The notes under the pieces: generated by a model
What the model saw: only the letters and a program-made list of their open reading frames with translations
What the model was told of the DNA's origin: nothing
Databases searched by the model: none
Position numbers and translations under genes: made by a program
DNA from: Aquincola agrisoli
GTDB taxonomy: Bacteria > Pseudomonadota > Gammaproteobacteria > Burkholderiales > Burkholderiaceae_C
Length of the DNA stretch: 64,000 nucleotides
Assembly: GCF_036621135.1 (NCBI RefSeq)
Contig: NZ_JAZIBG010000036.1
Coordinates: forward strand, 124,001-188,000
Direction of reading: 5' to 3'
In this document: piece after piece, positions 8,276-16,856 of the stretch
Position numbering within the stretch: the first letter of the stretch is position 1
Layout: each line of letters starts with the position of its first letter

Positions 8276-10390
8276 CTAGAACCGGTAACTCGCCGTCGCC
8301 CCCACCGCCCAGGTGCGCCCGGGCGCCGGCTCGTAGAAGCGCTGGTTCGATTCGTTGACGATCACCGAGCCGACGTAGGCCACGTCGAACAGGTTGTCGA
8401 TGCGTGCGAACTGGCTGAACTGCCAGCTGCCCACCTTCTGCTCGAAGCCGCCGCGCAGGTTGGCGATCACGTAGCCGGCGGCCGAGGCGGTGTTGGTGTC
8501 GTTGGCGATCAGCCGGCTCGCCGCACGCACCTCGGTGGCGCCACTGAAGCCGCTGCCGGCGTGCTTCCAGCCCAGCTCCGCGAACAGCACGTGCCGCGGC
8601 ACGCCCGGAATGCGCTTGCCCGACAGGTCCACGCCCGCGGGCGTGACCAGGTCGCGGTAGGTGGCCAGCGTCTGCGTGTAGGCCATCGTGGCGTTGAAGC
8701 CGTGCGGCAGGGAGGCGTCGAGCGACAGCTCCACGCCCTCGCGCTTGGTCTTGCCGGCGTTGGCGTAGATGGTGCGGCCACCCGACGATCCGGCCGAGAC
8801 CAGCTCGTTGCGCGTGTCGGCGCGGAACAGCACGGCCGTGGCGCTCACCGCGTTACCCAGCCTGGCCTTCAGCCCGGCCTCGTAGTTGCGGCTGGTCGCG
8901 GCCGACAGATCGAAGTTCAGCCCCGGCTCGCCGCCCGGGCGGTAGGCCAGTTCGGCGAAGGTGGGGGTCTCGAAACCGCGGCCGAGCGAGGCGAAGAGGT
9001 GCAGGTCGGGCGAGACCTCGTGCAGCACGCCCAGCACCGGGCTCGTGCGCGCGTACCGGGCGCTGCCGCTGTCGTCGGGGTTCTGCGCGGTGATGAAGCG
9101 GTCGTCCGATTTGAAGCGCACCACGCTGTGGCGCAGCCCGCCCGAAAGCTTCCACCCCGGCGCGATGCGCCAGTTCGCGATGGCGAACTGGTCGAAGTTC
9201 GACACGGTGTCGATCTCGTTGCGCCGCGGGTCGCCGGTGACGCCGGCGTTGTTGACGAAGCCCTGCCGATGCTCGCGCATGCGGTCGTAGGCGATGCCCA
9301 CCGTCAGCGTGTGACGCTCGCCGGTGTAGCGCCACTGCAGGCCAGTGCCCGCGAACTCGCGGTCGAGGTCGACGACGCCGCCCGACGACGTGGGGCCCTG
9401 GTTGGCCACCGGCAGCCCCAGGTGCTGGGTAAGTTGCCGCTGCCCGCCGTACACGCTGGCCTCCAGCGCGCCGCCGGCCACCTGCGGCTGGCGCCACACC
9501 ACGCCGCCCTGCTGGTGCTTGATGCTCTTGCGCGTGTTCTGCGCGACCGCGTTCGTGCCGGCCTGCCGCGGGTCGTCCTTCAGCTGCGCGGCCGTCAGCC
9601 CCAGCGGGTCCTGCGTGTCGGGCTGATCGAGCAGGTTGGCGATCACCACCACGCTGCCGCCGCCCGACAGCCCCAGGCGCAGCCGTGCGTTGGCCAGGTC
9701 GCGCCGCGCGGCGCTGTGGTCGCGCCAGCCGTCGGTCTCGAAGCGCGAGACGTTGCCGGTGGCGCCGAAACTGCCGCTCGCGACGCCGAATCGCACGCCG
9801 GTGCGCCAGGTGCCGTCGCTGCCGCCCATCACGCTGCCCTCGACCATCGGCGAGCGCGGCGCGTCGTCGCCGATCACGTGGATCACGCCGCCCGAGGCGT
9901 TGCCGTACAGCGCCGCGAAGGGGCCGCGCAGCACCTCGATCGATTGCGCGCCGTCCAGGTCGAGCAGCGCGGTCTGGCCCTGGCCGTCGGGCATGGTGAG
10001 CGGGATGCCGTCCTGGATCAGCCGCACGCCGCGCACGCCGAAGGTGGCGCGCGCGCCGAAGCCACGCGACGAGACCTGCAGGTCCTGCGCATAGTTCTGC
10101 CGGTTGCTCACCACGAGGCCCGGCACGCGGGCGACGCTCTCGGACAGGTTCACGCGCCACTGCTGGCTGCGCAGGGTGTCGCTGTCGACGGTGTCGATCG
10201 AGGCGGCGACGTCGAACGCGCGCTCCGGGGAGCGGGTGCCGGTGACGACGACCGATTCGACCGCCTGCGCGGCCGCCGGCGAGGGCAGCAGCGCGGCGAT
10301 CGCGATGGCGAGCGCGCCTTGCGACAACGGCAGGGCGCAGGGGGCGGGGCGGCGGCGCGCCCGGCGGGCGGCGGCGCGGAGAACGGACAT
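8276..10390 (-). CDS. pqqU: TonB-dependent outer-membrane receptor, YncD/PqqU family (probable PQQ receptor)
   Basis: This 704-residue protein has a signal peptide ending near A-A-A-Q-A, a plug domain opening V-V-V-T-G-T-R and a 22-strand-type barrel ending in aromatic Phe. Several stretches are nearly those I remember for E. coli YncD: N-R-Q-N-Y-A-Q-D-L-Q, T-M-P-D-G-Q-G-Q-T, R-G-P-F-A-A-L-Y-G-N-A-S-G-G, G-R-G-F-E-T-P-T and, near the end, G-S-V-I-V-N-E-S-N. E. coli YncD was renamed PqqU because it imports pyrroloquinoline quinone. The start at 10390 follows a GGAGA site, and a weaker in-frame ATG lies at 10402. A PQQ-dependent dehydrogenase lies a few genes away, which supports the role. Substrate is inferred from family and context. 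Confidence 0.85.
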   Translation of the reverse strand: MSVLRAAARRARRRPAPCALPLSQGALAIAIAALLPSPAAAQAVESVVVTGTRSPERAFDVAASIDTVDSDTLRSQQWRVNLSESVARVPGLVVSNRQNYAQDLQVSSRGFGARATFGVRGVRLIQDGIPLTMPDGQGQTALLDLDGAQSIEVLRGPFAALYGNASGGVIHVIGDDAPRSPMVEGSVMGGSDGTWRTGVRFGVASGSFGATGNVSRFETDGWRDHSAARRDLANARLRLGLSGGGSVVVIANLLDQPDTQDPLGLTAAQLKDDPRQAGTNAVAQNTRKSIKHQQGGVVWRQPQVAGGALEASVYGGQRQLTQHLGLPVANQGPTSSGGVVDLDREFAGTGLQWRYTGERHTLTVGIAYDRMREHRQGFVNNAGVTGDPRRNEIDTVSNFDQFAIANWRIAPGWKLSGGLRHSVVRFKSDDRFITAQNPDDSGSARYARTSPVLGVLHEVSPDLHLFASLGRGFETPTFAELAYRPGGEPGLNFDLSAATSRNYEAGLKARLGNAVSATAVLFRADTRNELVSAGSSGGRTIYANAGKTKREGVELSLDASLPHGFNATMAYTQTLATYRDLVTPAGVDLSGKRIPGVPRHVLFAELGWKHAGSGFSGATEVRAASRLIANDTNTASAAGYVIANLRGGFEQKVGSWQFSQFARIDNLFDVAYVGSVIVNESNQRFYEPAPGRTWAVGATASYRF

Positions 10391-10501
10391 GCTTGTCTCC
10401 ATGAGGATCGGCCGGGGTGAGCGCCGGTCAGGCGGCTTCCTCGGCTCGTGTGAGCGGGAAATTGAAGGCCGGCCGGAGGTTATCGCAAAGAGGCCGCCAA
10501 A

Positions 10502-10529
10502 CGGTACGGGATTCTGTCCTTCGGTACGG
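10502..10529. repeat. CGGTACGG direct repeat in a divergent promoter region
   Basis: Two identical 8-base CGGTACGG copies (10502-10509 and 10522-10529) lie 20 bases apart, about two helical turns. They sit in the divergent region between the TonB receptor and the HPF-like gene. This spacing is typical of tandem regulator sites, but no known box is recognised. Confidence 0.4.
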
Positions 10530-10613
10530 CAGGGCCTTGGCTGACAAGCGGTGCGGAACCCTGGCGGCGCGCGGCGGTCCGACCAGCGTGCATCACTCGG
10601 AGAAAGCAAGTCC

Positions 10614-10973
10614 ATGCAGGTTCAACTGAACACCGATGACCATGTCCAGGGCGAGGAATCGCTGGCGGCCTGGGCCGAGGGCGAACTCACCGAGAAGCTC
10701 AAGCGCTTCCGCGACCACCTCACACGCGTCGAGATCCACCTGAGCGATGCCTCTGCCGCGCGCGAGGGCGCCGCCGACAAGCGCTGCAAGCTGGAGGCCC
10801 GGCTGGCGGGCATGCAGCCGATCGTCGTGAGCCACGATGCCGCGAAGGTGGCCGAAGCCTTCCTCGGGGCCGTGGGCAAGCTCCAGCATGCGCTCGACAC
10901 GGCCGTGGGCCGGGCGCGCGACGCCCATGGCCGCGAGTCGATCCGCGGCGCCGCGGAAGGGCCCGCGGGCTGA
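10614..10973 (+). CDS. HPF/RaiA-type ribosome-associated (S30AE) protein
   Basis: This 119-residue cytoplasmic protein has the short ribosome hibernation factor layout, a single S30AE-like alpha/beta domain without the C-terminal dimerisation domain of long HPF. Visible features are the opening beta strand M-Q-V-Q-L-N-T-D, a helix (E-S-L-A-A-W-A-E-G-E-L-T-E-K-L-K-R-F), a second strand V-E-I-H-L-S-D and a last amphipathic helix. The ATG at 10614 follows a GGAGAAAG ribosome site. It is divergent from the TonB receptor and converges on the DUF779 gene with three bases between stops. Its presence inside the ethanol island is odd, and a link to that pathway is not evident. Confidence 0.7.
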   Translation: MQVQLNTDDHVQGEESLAAWAEGELTEKLKRFRDHLTRVEIHLSDASAAREGAADKRCKLEARLAGMQPIVVSHDAAKVAEAFLGAVGKLQHALDTAVGRARDAHGRESIRGAAEGPAG

Positions 10974-10976
10974 ACG

Positions 10977-11372
10977 TCAACCCCGCCCGGCCTGCGTGGC
11001 CGGGCGGACCGGCGCATGGGCCTCCAGCCAGGCCCACTCGTCGTCGCTGTAGAGGCGCGAACGGGTGAGGAAGCGCAGGCCGTGCGGCCCCTCCAGCGAG
11101 AACATGCCGCCGCGCCCCGGCACCACGTCGATGGTGAGCTGGGTGTGTGCCCAGTACTCGAACTGCGACGCGCTCATGTAGAACGGCACGCCGCCGATCC
11201 GGCCCAGCAGCACGTCGCTGCCGCCCAGCAGCAGGTCGCCCTCGGGGTAGCACATCGGCGAGCTGCCGTCGCAGCAGCCGCCCGACTGGTGGAACATCGG
11301 CGGGCCGTGCAGGCCCCTGAGCTTGTCGATCAGCGCCAGCGCTGCGGGCGTGGCTGTCACGCGTTCGACCAT
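10977..11372 (-). CDS. DUF779 family protein
   Basis: This 131-residue cytoplasmic protein contains the cysteine-rich DUF779 signature: H-Q-S-G-G-C-C-D-G-S-S-P-M-C-Y, then F-Y-M-S-x-x-Q-F-E-Y-W-x-H-T-Q-L and P-G-R-G-G-M-F-S-L-E. DUF779 genes are commonly found beside acetaldehyde or alcohol dehydrogenase genes, as here. The function is unknown, and the conserved cysteines suggest metal or redox chemistry. The start at 11372 follows an AGGAGACA site. It is the last gene of the minus-strand ethanol cluster, 29 bases after azurin. Confidence 0.85.
   Translation of the reverse strand: MVERVTATPAALALIDKLRGLHGPPMFHQSGGCCDGSSPMCYPEGDLLLGGSDVLLGRIGGVPFYMSASQFEYWAHTQLTIDVVPGRGGMFSLEGPHGLRFLTRSRLYSDDEWAWLEAHAPVRPATQAGRG
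10983..11007. terminator. Strong hairpin at a convergent gene junction
   Basis: A perfect 10-bp GC stem (CCGCCCGGCC with GGCCGGGCGG) and a five-base loop follow the HPF-like stop and lie within the last codons of the convergent DUF779 gene. It probably terminates the plus-strand transcript. No U-tract is seen. Confidence 0.55.
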
Positions 11373-11401
11373 GGCTGTCTCCTGCGGCCTGAGGCGGCCG
11401 T

Positions 11402-11863
11402 TCAACCGAACACCAGCTTGCCCTTCATCACCGACCAATGGCCGGGGAAGGAGCAGAAGAAGGTGTAGTCGCCGCCCTTGGCGAGCCTGTCGGTCGAAAA
11501 ACTGATGCGCGTGCTGCCGCCGCCACCGATCACGGGCGTCGAGGCGATCACACGTTCGTCGCCCGGCTTCACGTAGGCCGACGCGGCGCCGGCGTTCATG
11601 CCGGCCAGCGCCACCGCGCGTGCGGCGGCCGTTTCGGTCAGCACCCAGTTGTGGCCCATCGCCGAGACGGGCAGTGTGCCGCTGTGCTTGAGCGTCAGGT
11701 CGACGGTCTTGCAGTCGGCCGCCACCTTCAGTTCGGCCTGGTCGAACTGCATCTGGTCGTTGGAGCTGATGGTGAGGGCGCAGGTCCTGGCCTGCGCGGC
11801 GGCCGTGGCGAGCAGCAGGCAGGCCGCGGCGGCCGCCGATCGGAAGGGGTAGGAACGGGTCAT
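11402..11863 (-). CDS. azu: Azurin (type 1 blue copper protein)
   Basis: Azurin carries single electrons in the periplasm. The 153-residue precursor has a signal peptide ending near residue 25 and a mature domain of normal length. The copper ligands are visible: His71 in G-H-N-W-V-L, then Cys137, His142 and Met146 in F-F-C-S-F-P-G-H-W-S-V-M-K-G. The Cys27/Cys51 pair corresponds to the conserved azurin disulfide. It lies between the pentapeptide gene and DUF779 in the PQQ alcohol dehydrogenase cluster. It is therefore a plausible electron acceptor downstream of the quinoprotein or its cytochrome, which is inference from context. Confidence 0.93.
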   Translation of the reverse strand: MTRSYPFRSAAAAACLLLATAAAQARTCALTISSNDQMQFDQAELKVAADCKTVDLTLKHSGTLPVSAMGHNWVLTETAAARAVALAGMNAGAASAYVKPGDERVIASTPVIGGGGSTRISFSTDRLAKGGDYTFFCSFPGHWSVMKGKLVFG

Positions 11864-11886
11864 CGTGGGGTCCTTGGGAGGGGGTG

Positions 11887-12432
11887 TCACCAGTCGGCCG
11901 GGCAGCCGGTGCAGCCGTCGAACTGCGCTTCGGAGAACACCGCGAAGCGCACCTTGGTGCCGCGCAGCGAGGCGTTCTTGAAGCTGGCGGCGCTGAACTT
12001 GGTTTCCTGCGCGTCGGCGGCGTCGAGCACCGCGCCTTCGTAGCGTGTGCCGACCGACCAGGCGCCCGACAGGTTGGCGGCGGTGAGGTCGGCGCGCGTG
12101 AAGTCGGCCTTGCTCATGCGGGCCGATTCGAAGTCGGCACCGGTCAGCTTGGCATCCACGAAACGGGCCTGGGCCAGGTAGGCCTTGCCGAACTGCGCCG
12201 CAGGCGCCCTGGCCCCGGTGAAGTCGGCGCCGACCAGGTTGGCGGCCCGCAGGTCGGCACGGCTCAGGTCCGCGCCGCGGAAGTCGGCGCCCTGTAGGTC
12301 GCGGCCCACGAGGTCGGCGAAGCGCAGGTCGGCGCCTGCGCACTGGGCCTTGGGTCCCGGCTGGCAGGCCGCCTGCGCGGCAGCGGCGAGCGCGAAACCG
12401 CAAGCGCACAAGAGGGATTGGATGATGGTCAC
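11887..12432 (-). CDS. Exported pentapeptide-repeat protein
   Basis: This 181-residue protein has a signal peptide (cleavage near A-A-A-Q-A, residue 21) followed by about 20 pentapeptide repeats of the A-D-L-x-x / A-D-F-x-x type (for example G-A-D-L-R-F-A-D-L and R-A-D-L-T-A-A-N-L). These fold into a right-handed quadrilateral beta-helix. It closes with C-T-G-C-P-A-D-W, and Cys23/Cys31 lie near the mature N-terminus, so disulfide capping is possible. It follows the PQQ dehydrogenase gene and ends 23 bases before azurin. Periplasmic pentapeptide proteins beside quinoprotein dehydrogenases have no function that I know of. Confidence 0.85.
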   Translation of the reverse strand: MTIIQSLLCACGFALAAAAQAACQPGPKAQCAGADLRFADLVGRDLQGADFRGADLSRADLRAANLVGADFTGARAPAAQFGKAYLAQARFVDAKLTGADFESARMSKADFTRADLTAANLSGAWSVGTRYEGAVLDAADAQETKFSAASFKNASLRGTKVRFAVFSEAQFDGCTGCPADW

Positions 12433-12514
12433 AAGGCAGCTCCAACACAGTGGCTTCGCCGAGGCTCGGCCGGGATCCGGCAGCCACCGCGGATCCGGCT
12501 TCGCCGGTCCGCTG

Positions 12515-12560
12515 GTGGCGCCCCCTCGAGGGGGTGCGCCGAAGGCGCTACGGGGGTGGT
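12515..12560. repeat. Palindromic GC-rich hairpin element after the PQQ dehydrogenase gene
   Basis: A 14-base perfect palindrome CCCCCTCGAGGGGG (12521-12534), flanked by GGCG/CGCC, is followed by a second small hairpin GCGCC-GAA-GGCGC (12536-12548). It resembles dispersed intergenic hairpin repeats I know from Burkholderiales. It sits directly behind the exaA-like stop and may attenuate readthrough into the pentapeptide-azurin part. Confidence 0.6.
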
Positions 12561-14437
12561 CAAGATTTCGGCAGCTTGAAGACCCAGAACGAGCCGCCCT
12601 GCGTGACGGTCTTCGTCAGGTCGGCCATGTCGCCGCCCCACAGCGGCACGGCGCCGCCGTAGCCCGAGGCGATGCCGATGTACTGCTCGCCGCCCTGCTC
12701 CCAGGTGATGGGGATCGAGATGATCCCGGAGCCGGTCTGGAACTTCCACAACTCCTTGCCGTCCTTGGCATCGAAGATCTTCACGTAGCCGTTGGACGTG
12801 CCGGTGACGACCAACCCGCCCGCGGTGGCGAGCGTGCCGGCCCACAGCGGGTAGGTCTCCTTGTGCTCCCAGGCGATCTTGCCGGTCTGAGGGTCGAGCG
12901 CACGCAGCGTGCCCACGTGGTCGTCATGCAGGCGCTTGATGCGAAAGCCCATGCCCAGGTAGGCGGAGCCCGGCTTGTAGGCCAGGTGCTCGGCCCAGTA
13001 GTCCATGCCCCAGTGGTTGGCCGCGATGTAGAAGAGGCCCGTGTCGGGGCTGTAGCTCATCGGGTTCCAGTTCTTGCCACCCAGGAACGGCGGCGACACG
13101 AAGACCGACGGACCCTTGTCCTGCCCTTCGGCCGGCTGCCTGGGGCGCTGGCCGTCGTTCTCGATCGGCCGGCCGGTCTTCAGGTCGAAGCCCTTGGCCC
13201 AGGTGATGCCGTCGACGAACGGGTAGGCGGCCAGCAGCGCGGTGGGCTTGTTGGGGTAGCCGCTGCCGGTGGCGAGCTTGTCGACGTCGGTGACGAAGAA
13301 GAAGCCGTTGCGGTCGGCGTGGGCGCCGGCCTTGACGGTCTTGCCGCTCTTGTCCTTGTAGTCGAACAGCACGATCTCGTTGTTGCCCGAGAAGTCCCAG
13401 GTGTCGTTCGGCGTGTGCTGGAAGAAGCCCTTCAGCTCGCCGGTGGAGGCGTCGACGTAGGCCTGGCCGGAGGTGAACAGGCTGTCGTACTTCTTCGGGT
13501 CGCCGCCTTGCGGCGTGCGCAGGTTGCCGTTCCACGGCGCGGGGTTGCCGGCGCCGATCACGATGGTGTTGGTCTCGGGGTCGAACGACGCGCTCTGCCA
13601 GGGCGCGCCGCCGCCCTGGCTCCAGGGCTGGGCCTTGCCGGTGGCGCTCTTCGCGTCGTCGGGCCACGAAGGCGCCTTCCTGTCGCCGGTGTAGGTGCTC
13701 GGCTGGCCGTTCAGGCGGCCCTGGTGGCCCTCCACGAGCGGGCGCGCCCACACTTCCTCGCCCGTCTCCGGGTCGCGCGCGAAGAGCCAGCCCACCACGC
13801 CGAACTCGTCGCCCGAGCTGCCGTGGATCAGCAGCACCCGGCCGTTCTTTTCCTTCACCAGCGTGGGCGCGCCGGTCATCGTGTAGCCCACCTTGTGGTC
13901 GCCGAACTTCTTGTTCCAAACGACCTTGCCGGTGTCCTTGTTCAGCGCCACCACGCGCGCATCGAGCGTGCCGAAGTACACCTTGTCGCCGTAGATGGCG
14001 GCTCCGCGGTTGACCACGTCGCAGCAGGGGCGGATGTCGTCGGGCAGGCGGTGCTCGTAGGCCCAGAGCTGCTTGCCCGTCACCGCGTCGAGCGCGAAGA
14101 AGCGCGAGTACGAGGCTGTCACGTAGACCACGCCGCCGTGCACCAGCGCCTGGGCTTCCTGGCCGCGCTGCTTCTCGCCGCCGAAGGAGAAGCTCCAGGC
14201 CGGCACGAGCTTGCCGACGTTGTTCCTGTCGATCTGCTTGAGCGACGAGAAGCGCTGGCTCTTCGGGCCCAGGCCGTAGCTGAGCACGTCCTTCGGGGTG
14301 GCCTGGTCGTTGGCGATGTCGTCCCAGCTGACCGCCGGGCTGTCGGTCACGTCGTTGGCGGCGGTGGCGAACATCGGCGCCGCGCCGGCGAACAGCAGGG
14401 CCAGCGCCACGGCGCGTGCGATCGAGGTCTTCTTCAT
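12560..14437 (-). CDS. exaA: PQQ-dependent alcohol (ethanol-type) dehydrogenase
   Basis: This 625-residue periplasmic quinoprotein oxidises ethanol-like alcohols and reduces a cytochrome c. It has a signal peptide (cleavage near A-T-A-A, residue 27) and the eight-bladed propeller W-motifs (such as T-G-K-V-V-W). The vicinal disulfide pair is Cys138-Cys139 in R-P-C-C-D. Metal/PQQ ligands are Glu211 (D-E-F-G), Asn298 (G-A-G-N-P-A-P-W-N) and catalytic Asp348 in T-W-D-F-S. Position +2 after the catalytic Asp is Ser350, not the extra Asp of lanthanide enzymes (XoxF, PedH), so a Ca2+ enzyme of ExaA/PedE type is expected. The start at 14437 follows GGAGAC. It lies 52 bases after the cytochrome gene. 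Confidence 0.93.
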   Translation of the reverse strand: MKKTSIARAVALALLFAGAAPMFATAANDVTDSPAVSWDDIANDQATPKDVLSYGLGPKSQRFSSLKQIDRNNVGKLVPAWSFSFGGEKQRGQEAQALVHGGVVYVTASYSRFFALDAVTGKQLWAYEHRLPDDIRPCCDVVNRGAAIYGDKVYFGTLDARVVALNKDTGKVVWNKKFGDHKVGYTMTGAPTLVKEKNGRVLLIHGSSGDEFGVVGWLFARDPETGEEVWARPLVEGHQGRLNGQPSTYTGDRKAPSWPDDAKSATGKAQPWSQGGGAPWQSASFDPETNTIVIGAGNPAPWNGNLRTPQGGDPKKYDSLFTSGQAYVDASTGELKGFFQHTPNDTWDFSGNNEIVLFDYKDKSGKTVKAGAHADRNGFFFVTDVDKLATGSGYPNKPTALLAAYPFVDGITWAKGFDLKTGRPIENDGQRPRQPAEGQDKGPSVFVSPPFLGGKNWNPMSYSPDTGLFYIAANHWGMDYWAEHLAYKPGSAYLGMGFRIKRLHDDHVGTLRALDPQTGKIAWEHKETYPLWAGTLATAGGLVVTGTSNGYVKIFDAKDGKELWKFQTGSGIISIPITWEQGGEQYIGIASGYGGAVPLWGGDMADLTKTVTQGGSFWVFKLPKS

Positions 14438-14489
14438 GGGCTTGTCTCCAGTGGATGGGCGAGGAAAAAGGAGGCCGGGAGCGGTGCCG

Positions 14490-14972
14490 TCAGTCGGGGC
14501 TCTTGGTGTCGACGTAGCTGCGGATCGCCCAGATGGCTTCCTGGGTGAAGATCTCCTTGAACGGCGGCATGTAGACGCGGCCGTCGCGGGTGCGGCCCTG
14601 CTGCACCGTGCTCAGGAAGTACTGGTCCATGTCGGCCAGGCAGGCCTTGTCGGGCGACTTGGCGTCGCCGCAGTCGGCGTTGAGCTTGCGCAGGTCGGGG
14701 GCGATGCCGCCCGACTTGGCTTCCAGCCCGTGGCAGCGTGCGCAGTTCTGGTTGTAGGCGGAGCTGCCGATGCGCACGGCCTCGGTGTTGGCGGGGCCGG
14801 TGCGGTAGGGGTTGGTGCTGTGCGCCTGGGTCCCCAGCTGCGGCAGCGTGTGGGTGTCGACGGCCTGCGGCACCGTGTCGCCGTGGGCCTGTGCGCTGCC
14901 CGCGAAGGCCGCGGCCAGGCAGAGGAACAGGCAGGCAGGCAGCGCATGCAGCTTCGTGCGCGGGGTGTTCAT
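14490..14972 (-). CDS. pedF: Cytochrome c-550, PedF/ExaB type
   Basis: This 160-residue monohaem cytochrome c has a signal peptide (end near A-Q-A, residue 29), a C-A-R-C-H haem site (Cys77, Cys80, His81) and a likely axial Met135 in V-Y-M-P-P-F. Extra cysteines at 101 and 111 are typical of the cytochrome c-550 that accepts electrons from quinoprotein ethanol dehydrogenase. It lies immediately upstream of that gene on the same strand and 96 bases after the aldehyde dehydrogenase stop. The start at 14972 is preceded by a GGAGACA site. Confidence 0.88.
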   Translation of the reverse strand: MNTPRTKLHALPACLFLCLAAAFAGSAQAHGDTVPQAVDTHTLPQLGTQAHSTNPYRTGPANTEAVRIGSSAYNQNCARCHGLEAKSGGIAPDLRKLNADCGDAKSPDKACLADMDQYFLSTVQQGRTRDGRVYMPPFKEIFTQEAIWAIRSYVDTKSPD

Positions 14973-15068
14973 GGGTCTTGTCTCCGGAAGATCGGCAATG
15001 CAGCGGCCCGGCCTGCCCCTGCGGGCGGGCAGGCGGGGCGTCAGTCGGTTGGGTTCAGGCGCGGCCGG

Positions 15069-16589
<1,521 letters not shown>

Positions 16590-16629
16590 CGGTGTCTCCT
16601 TGAAAGGCGGTGCGCCTGCCTTCCCTTCT

Positions 16630-16644
16630 GCAGGGCGTGTGCCA
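16630..16644 (-). promoter_or_regulatory. Sigma-54 (-24/-12) promoter of the aldehyde dehydrogenase gene
   Basis: Read on the minus strand the bases are TGGCACACGCCCTGC. This gives the invariant GG and GC elements with ten bases between, matching the TGGCAC-N5-TTGC consensus except for one T to C. The -12 element ends about 40 bases before the ATG at 16589. A sigma-54 activator gene lies just upstream in divergent orientation. Confidence 0.8.
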
Positions 16645-16767
16645 CGATCCTTGGGGTTTTCACCAGAAGGCGCAGGCCGCCCGAGGCATCGCCATCGTCG
16701 CGATCCGATCGCACAATGCGCCCGCCAGCGGCTGTTCGGGGTGCTGCGACAGCGCGGCGGGCGGATT

Positions 16768-16784
16768 TGTCGCAGGCTGCGACA
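16768..16784. promoter_or_regulatory. Perfect palindromic activator site TGTCGCA-N3-TGCGACA
   Basis: Two 7-base arms separated by GGC lie about 125 bases upstream of the -24/-12 promoter, the normal distance for a sigma-54 enhancer. Half-sites GCGACA recur at 16746-16751, 16811-16816 and 16823-16828. The site is also 73 bases before the activator's own start, so autoregulation is possible. Confidence 0.7.
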
Positions 16785-16856
16785 AACCGTTGCGGCAGGC
16801 GATGCGAAGAGCGACAAGGGCGGCGACAACGGCGCGACGACAACGGAGACAGCGGG

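Noticed and set aside
8255..10420. Long plus-strand open frame opposite the TonB receptor
   Set aside because: The minus-strand product is a convincing YncD-type receptor; the antisense frame is His/Val/Arg-rich and unrelated to anything.
11016..11468. Plus-strand frame opposite DUF779 and azurin
   Set aside because: The opposite strand encodes two proteins with conserved metal ligands; this frame has none and no ribosome site.
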